Source: Butyricicoccus_A sp963601915 (GTDB lineage: Bacteria; Bacillota; Clostridia; Oscillospirales; Butyricicoccaceae). Taken from it: 64,000 nucleotides of DNA. The notes under the pieces are model-generated. The model searched no databases. It was not told the origin of the DNA and saw only the letters and a list, made by a program, of their open reading frames with translations. The stretch covers positions 50,272-114,271 of the forward strand of contig CAVCGL010000008.1 in the NCBI GenBank assembly GCA_963601915.1, given 5' to 3'. Of this stretch, positions 61,544 to 64,000 are shown one piece after another. Position 1 is the first letter of the stretch. Every line of letters begins with the position of its first letter. The position numbers and the translations under genes are program-made.

Positions 61544-61595
61544 AGTATATGGCGGTATAGAGCTTGAGTCAAGTGCTGTGCGGCGGTATTATAAT
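61544..61595. promoter_or_regulatory. Divergent AraC / MFS promoter region
   Basis: For araC (minus): TTGACT (complement of 61567-61572), 17 bp and TATACT (61544-61549). For the MFS gene (plus): TATAAT (61590-61595) without a good -35, so it is likely activator dependent. A CTTGA-G-TCAAG palindrome (61563-61573) lies between. Confidence 0.65.
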
Positions 61596-61613
61596 GATAC
61601 GGAGGTGCTTGAC

Positions 61614-62795
61614 ATGATTTCATTACTTGCAATAATCTATCTCTCTTTTATTAGTTTGGGGCTGCCGGATTCCCTGCTCGGTTCTGCATGGCCGACAATG
61701 TACCCGCAGCTTGATGTACCGGTTTCCTATTCTGGCGTAGTCTTTATGATTATCTCTGTCGGAACCATTGTTTCCAGCCTGTTGAGTGATCGCTTGACGC
61801 GCCGATGGGGAACCGGTAAGGTCACAGCGTGCAGTGTTGCGCTGACCGCCATAGCGCTGTTTGGGTTCTCCATCAGCCATGCCTTTTGGCAGCTTTGTCT
61901 TTGGGCGATTCCGTATGGTCTCGGCGCAGGAAGTGTCGATGCTTCTCTGAACAACTATGTCGCCCTGCATTATGAGAGCAAGCATATGAGCTGGCTGCAC
62001 TGCATGTGGGGTGTCGGCGCGGCATCCGGGCCGTACATCATGGGCTATCTCATTACAACGAGAGGATCGTGGAATGACGGCTATTTTAGCATTTCGATGC
62101 TGCAGCTGGTGCTGACGGTGGTACTGTTTTTGAGCCTTCCGCTGTGGAAAGGCCGTCCGCCGGTGCGGGATGCGTCCGGCAGCACCGTGGAAGCAAAGCC
62201 GCTTTCCATCAAACAGGTTTTGAAGCTGCGCGGTGCAAAGGAGGTGCTGATCTGTGCCTTCTGCTATTGCGCACTGGAACAGACAACGGGACTGTGGGCG
62301 AGCAGCTATTTGACCCTGTACAAGGGAGTTCCGGCGGACACAGCGGCATTTTTTGCCAGTATGTTCTTTATCGGCATTACCGTCGGGCGCGCATGCAACG
62401 GATTTATCGCCATGCGCCTCAACGATGTGCAGATGATTCGTATGGGACAGGGCTTCATTGTCTGCGGAATTCTGATTATGTTCCTGCCGCTGGGAACATC
62501 GGTTTCTCTGATTGGTTTTGTCGTCATCGGATTGGGCTGTGCGCCGATCTATCCCTGCATTCTTCACGCGACACCAGCACATTTTGGTGCGGACAAGTCG
62601 CAGGCAATCATGGGCGTTCAGATGGCGTGCGCCTATGTCGGAACCAGTCTGATGCCGCCTGCCTTCGGATTGATTGCGCAGCACATCACCGTGTCCTTAC
62701 TTCCGGTCTATTTGGTTGCGATTCTCTTTCTCATGATTGCCATGCATGAGGGACTGATTCGCAAGACGACAGAGGAAACCTCCCATGCTTGCTGA
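61614..62795 (+). CDS. MFS transporter
   Basis: The start at 61614 has GGAGGTG upstream. The 393-residue protein has twelve hydrophobic segments and the MFS loop motif LLSDRLTRRWGTGKVTA between helices 2 and 3. SLGLPDSLLGSAWP in helix 1 and GLGCAPIYPCILHATPAHFGADKSQAIMG resemble the FucP/sugar-type or YfkF-like MFS branch. The neighbouring AraC regulator suggests a sugar or other small nutrient. The next gene overlaps by 11 bp. Confidence 0.92.
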   Translation: MISLLAIIYLSFISLGLPDSLLGSAWPTMYPQLDVPVSYSGVVFMIISVGTIVSSLLSDRLTRRWGTGKVTACSVALTAIALFGFSISHAFWQLCLWAIPYGLGAGSVDASLNNYVALHYESKHMSWLHCMWGVGAASGPYIMGYLITTRGSWNDGYFSISMLQLVLTVVLFLSLPLWKGRPPVRDASGSTVEAKPLSIKQVLKLRGAKEVLICAFCYCALEQTTGLWASSYLTLYKGVPADTAAFFASMFFIGITVGRACNGFIAMRLNDVQMIRMGQGFIVCGILIMFLPLGTSVSLIGFVVIGLGCAPIYPCILHATPAHFGADKSQAIMGVQMACAYVGTSLMPPAFGLIAQHITVSLLPVYLVAILFLMIAMHEGLIRKTTEETSHAC

Positions 62796-63639
62796 TTATC
62801 ATGTGCACACCGCGTTCAGTGATGACGCAGAATATCCCATGGAGCAGGTTGTCCTCGACGCGATAGAGCTGGGATTAGACGAGATTTGTTTCACCGATCA
62901 TGTGGACTATGGAATAAAACGCGACTGGGATGATCCGAAAGGAATCACATATCGGCAGAGTGGAGAAAACAAATGGATGGCGATGGCAAATGTAGAGTAT
63001 GAGGCGTATGTTGCCGAAATACAGCGATTGCAGCGGCAATACCGGGAAAGAATTACCCTGAAAATGGGACTGGAAATTGGTATGCAGACGACAACGATTC
63101 CAAAGTATCGCCGTCTCTTTGCCCGTCATCCTTGGGATTTTATCTTGTTGTCCGTGCATCAAATCGAAAACAAAGAGCTTTGGACGCAGGAGTTTCAATA
63201 TGGACGCACCCAGCAGGAGTATCAGCAGCGGTATTATGAGGAAATCCTAGCGCTTGTCCAACAATATCATGACTACAGTGTGTTGGGACATGTCGATTTG
63301 ATTCGCCGCTATGACAGAAAAGGAATCTATCCCTTTGAAAAACGCAGACCGGTTTTGACGGAGATTTTAAAGACCGTGATTGCCGACGGGAAGGGGATAG
63401 AAGTGAATACCTCCGGTTATCGGTATGGATTGCAGGATTTCATGCCTTCTGCGGATATTTTAAAGTTGTATCATCAGCTGGGCGGCCGCGTGATTACGAT
63501 TGGCAGTGACAGCCATCAAAAACAGCATCTCGGCGCTTGGATTCAAGAAACAAAAGGGATGCTGAGACGATTAGGGTATCGAGAATTTTGTACCTTTGAA
63601 CAGATGCAGCCGATTTTTCATCCACTGGAGCAAAATTGA
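62785..63639 (+). CDS. PHP-domain histidinol-phosphatase family protein
   Basis: This 284-residue protein starts within the end of the MFS gene. It has the PHP metal motifs: ADYHVHTAFSDDA (H-x-H), CFTDHVDY, GLEIG, VHQIEN, GHVDLIRRY and IGSDSHQKQHLG, so all ligands for the trinuclear site are present. The family is HisK-type histidinol-phosphatase, but many members act on other phosphate esters. Linkage to a transporter instead of his genes argues that it may dephosphorylate the imported compound. Confidence 0.92.
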   Translation: MLADYHVHTAFSDDAEYPMEQVVLDAIELGLDEICFTDHVDYGIKRDWDDPKGITYRQSGENKWMAMANVEYEAYVAEIQRLQRQYRERITLKMGLEIGMQTTTIPKYRRLFARHPWDFILLSVHQIENKELWTQEFQYGRTQQEYQQRYYEEILALVQQYHDYSVLGHVDLIRRYDRKGIYPFEKRRPVLTEILKTVIADGKGIEVNTSGYRYGLQDFMPSADILKLYHQLGGRVITIGSDSHQKQHLGAWIQETKGMLRRLGYREFCTFEQMQPIFHPLEQN

Positions 63640-63654
63640 TGAGATAGACAAAAT

Positions 63655-63698
63655 GCGCCCGGCAGGCTCTTGGCAGCCTGTTGGGCGCAGCGTTTTTT
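63655..63698 (+). terminator. Terminator of the MFS-PHP operon
   Basis: GCGCCC and CAGGCT pair with AGCCTG and GGGCGC (63655-63688), and a T-run follows at 63693-63698. Confidence 0.85.
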
Positions 63699-63784
63699 GT
63701 TCGGATATTTTTTTCAGCGTCTGTTTTTACAGGGTGAACGGTGTAGTATCATAAATTTGGTCATCATCCTTGAATTTGGGTATG

Positions 63785-63812
63785 AAAAAGCGCCACCCTT
63801 TCGAGTGGCGCT
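63785..63812 (-). terminator. Terminator of the aldo/keto reductase gene
   Basis: AGCGCCAC (63789-63796) pairs with GTGGCGCT (63805-63812), and a T-run follows on the minus strand. Confidence 0.8.
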
Positions 63813-63878
63813 GAGATAGAAAAACTTGACCGTAGTGCGACCAAATTCTTACGCTGTTCAGTTCAGCAAATTACAATT

Positions 63879-64000
63879 TTATGCTTCTGCCATTGCGTAC
63901 TGTACGATCATGGGGTCATCATATTCCGCCCACATAGATTTGTTCTCGTCCAGCGTTTTGAGCTGTTCCATTTCGCTGGCGGTCAATTCAAAATCAAAAA
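63879..64000 (-). CDS. Aldo/keto reductase, C-terminal end (gene continues past the window)
   Basis: On the minus strand the last 40 codons are open from the window edge to a TAA at 63879-63881. The peptide FDFELTASEMEQLKTLDENK and the tail WAEYDDPMIVQYAMAEA fit the C-terminus of class 1 aldo/keto reductases (FELTxEEMxxIxxLD followed by HDP). Only the end is seen, so the assignment rests on this short signature. Confidence 0.6.
   Translation of the reverse strand, partial: FDFELTASEMEQLKTLDENKSMWAEYDDPMIVQYAMAEA

Overview
The window looks like chromosomal DNA of an anaerobic, gut-type Gram-positive bacterium. Evidence: strong AGGAGG-type ribosome sites, Gram-positive TTGACA/TATAAT promoters, U-tract terminators, a triple-SLH cell-surface protein, an Fe-S-rich amino-acid dehydrogenase with a clostridial ferredoxin segment, and a moderately high GC coding bias. 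Class Clostridia, perhaps an Oscillospirales/Butyricicoccus-like lineage, is my inference; no rRNA or tRNA lies in the window to confirm it.

Layout. (1) 1-6.8 kb: a catabolic set of N-carbamoylsarcosine-amidase-like hydrolase, ATP-dependent hydantoinase HyuA/HyuB and an NCS1 permease fused to a cytidylate-kinase-like domain, suited to uptake and breakdown of N-methylhydantoin/creatinine or another hydantoin. (2) 6.8-15.2 kb, minus strand: an envelope/polyphosphate operon (VTC polymerase, DUF4956 membrane protein, Cthe_2159-like lipoprotein, GT2-GtrA, phosphodiester glycosidase, small membrane protein), a decayed fic gene and a two-component system. CTTAAA boxes before both the operon and the response regulator link them. 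(3) 15.3-19 kb: SLH surface protein and SGNH esterase. (4) 19.1-27.5 kb: a three-subunit FAD/Fe-S amino-acid dehydrogenase operon, a large HTH regulator, and a divergent operon of ornithine-cyclodeaminase-like reductase, PII protein and APC permease. The two operons share a 22-bp upstream element, and each has a terminator-like hairpin in its leader.

(5) 27.5-34.9 kb: a plasmid-like module of decayed genes, small accessory genes, seventeen 56-bp repeats each carrying a 25-bp palindrome, three perfect solo copies of that palindrome, a Rep-like initiator behind a leader attenuator, a ribbon-helix-helix protein, ParA and ParB. It looks like the replication/partition core of an integrated plasmid or ICE. 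(6) 35.0-52.4 kb: a co-directional NRPS/PKS cluster (PPTase, type II thioesterase with a Cys nucleophile, AT-less KS-ACP, three adenylate-forming ligases of which one is fused to a nitroreductase and one to an ACP, a TE-Cy-A-PCP synthetase predicted to activate and cyclise cysteine, a lone ACP, and a pair of half-ABC transporters). The predicted product is a small acyl or aryl thiazoline/thiazole, possibly metallophore-like. This is the strongest candidate for an undescribed system.

(7) 52.4-55 kb: a small-membrane-toxin/antisense-RNA module, an AT-rich membrane protein, a MntA-HepT-like pair, and six 58-bp tandem repeats bracketed by inverted dyad sites. (8) 55-64 kb: small regulated cassettes: TetR-MATE; MarR-pseudo-alcohol dehydrogenase-flavodoxin-MATE (the MATE gene has an in-frame TAG); AraC divergent from MFS-PHP phosphatase; and the 3' end of an aldo/keto reductase.

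Three genes (fic, ligase-nitroreductase, second MATE) carry in-frame stops that look like recent nonsense changes or assembly errors.
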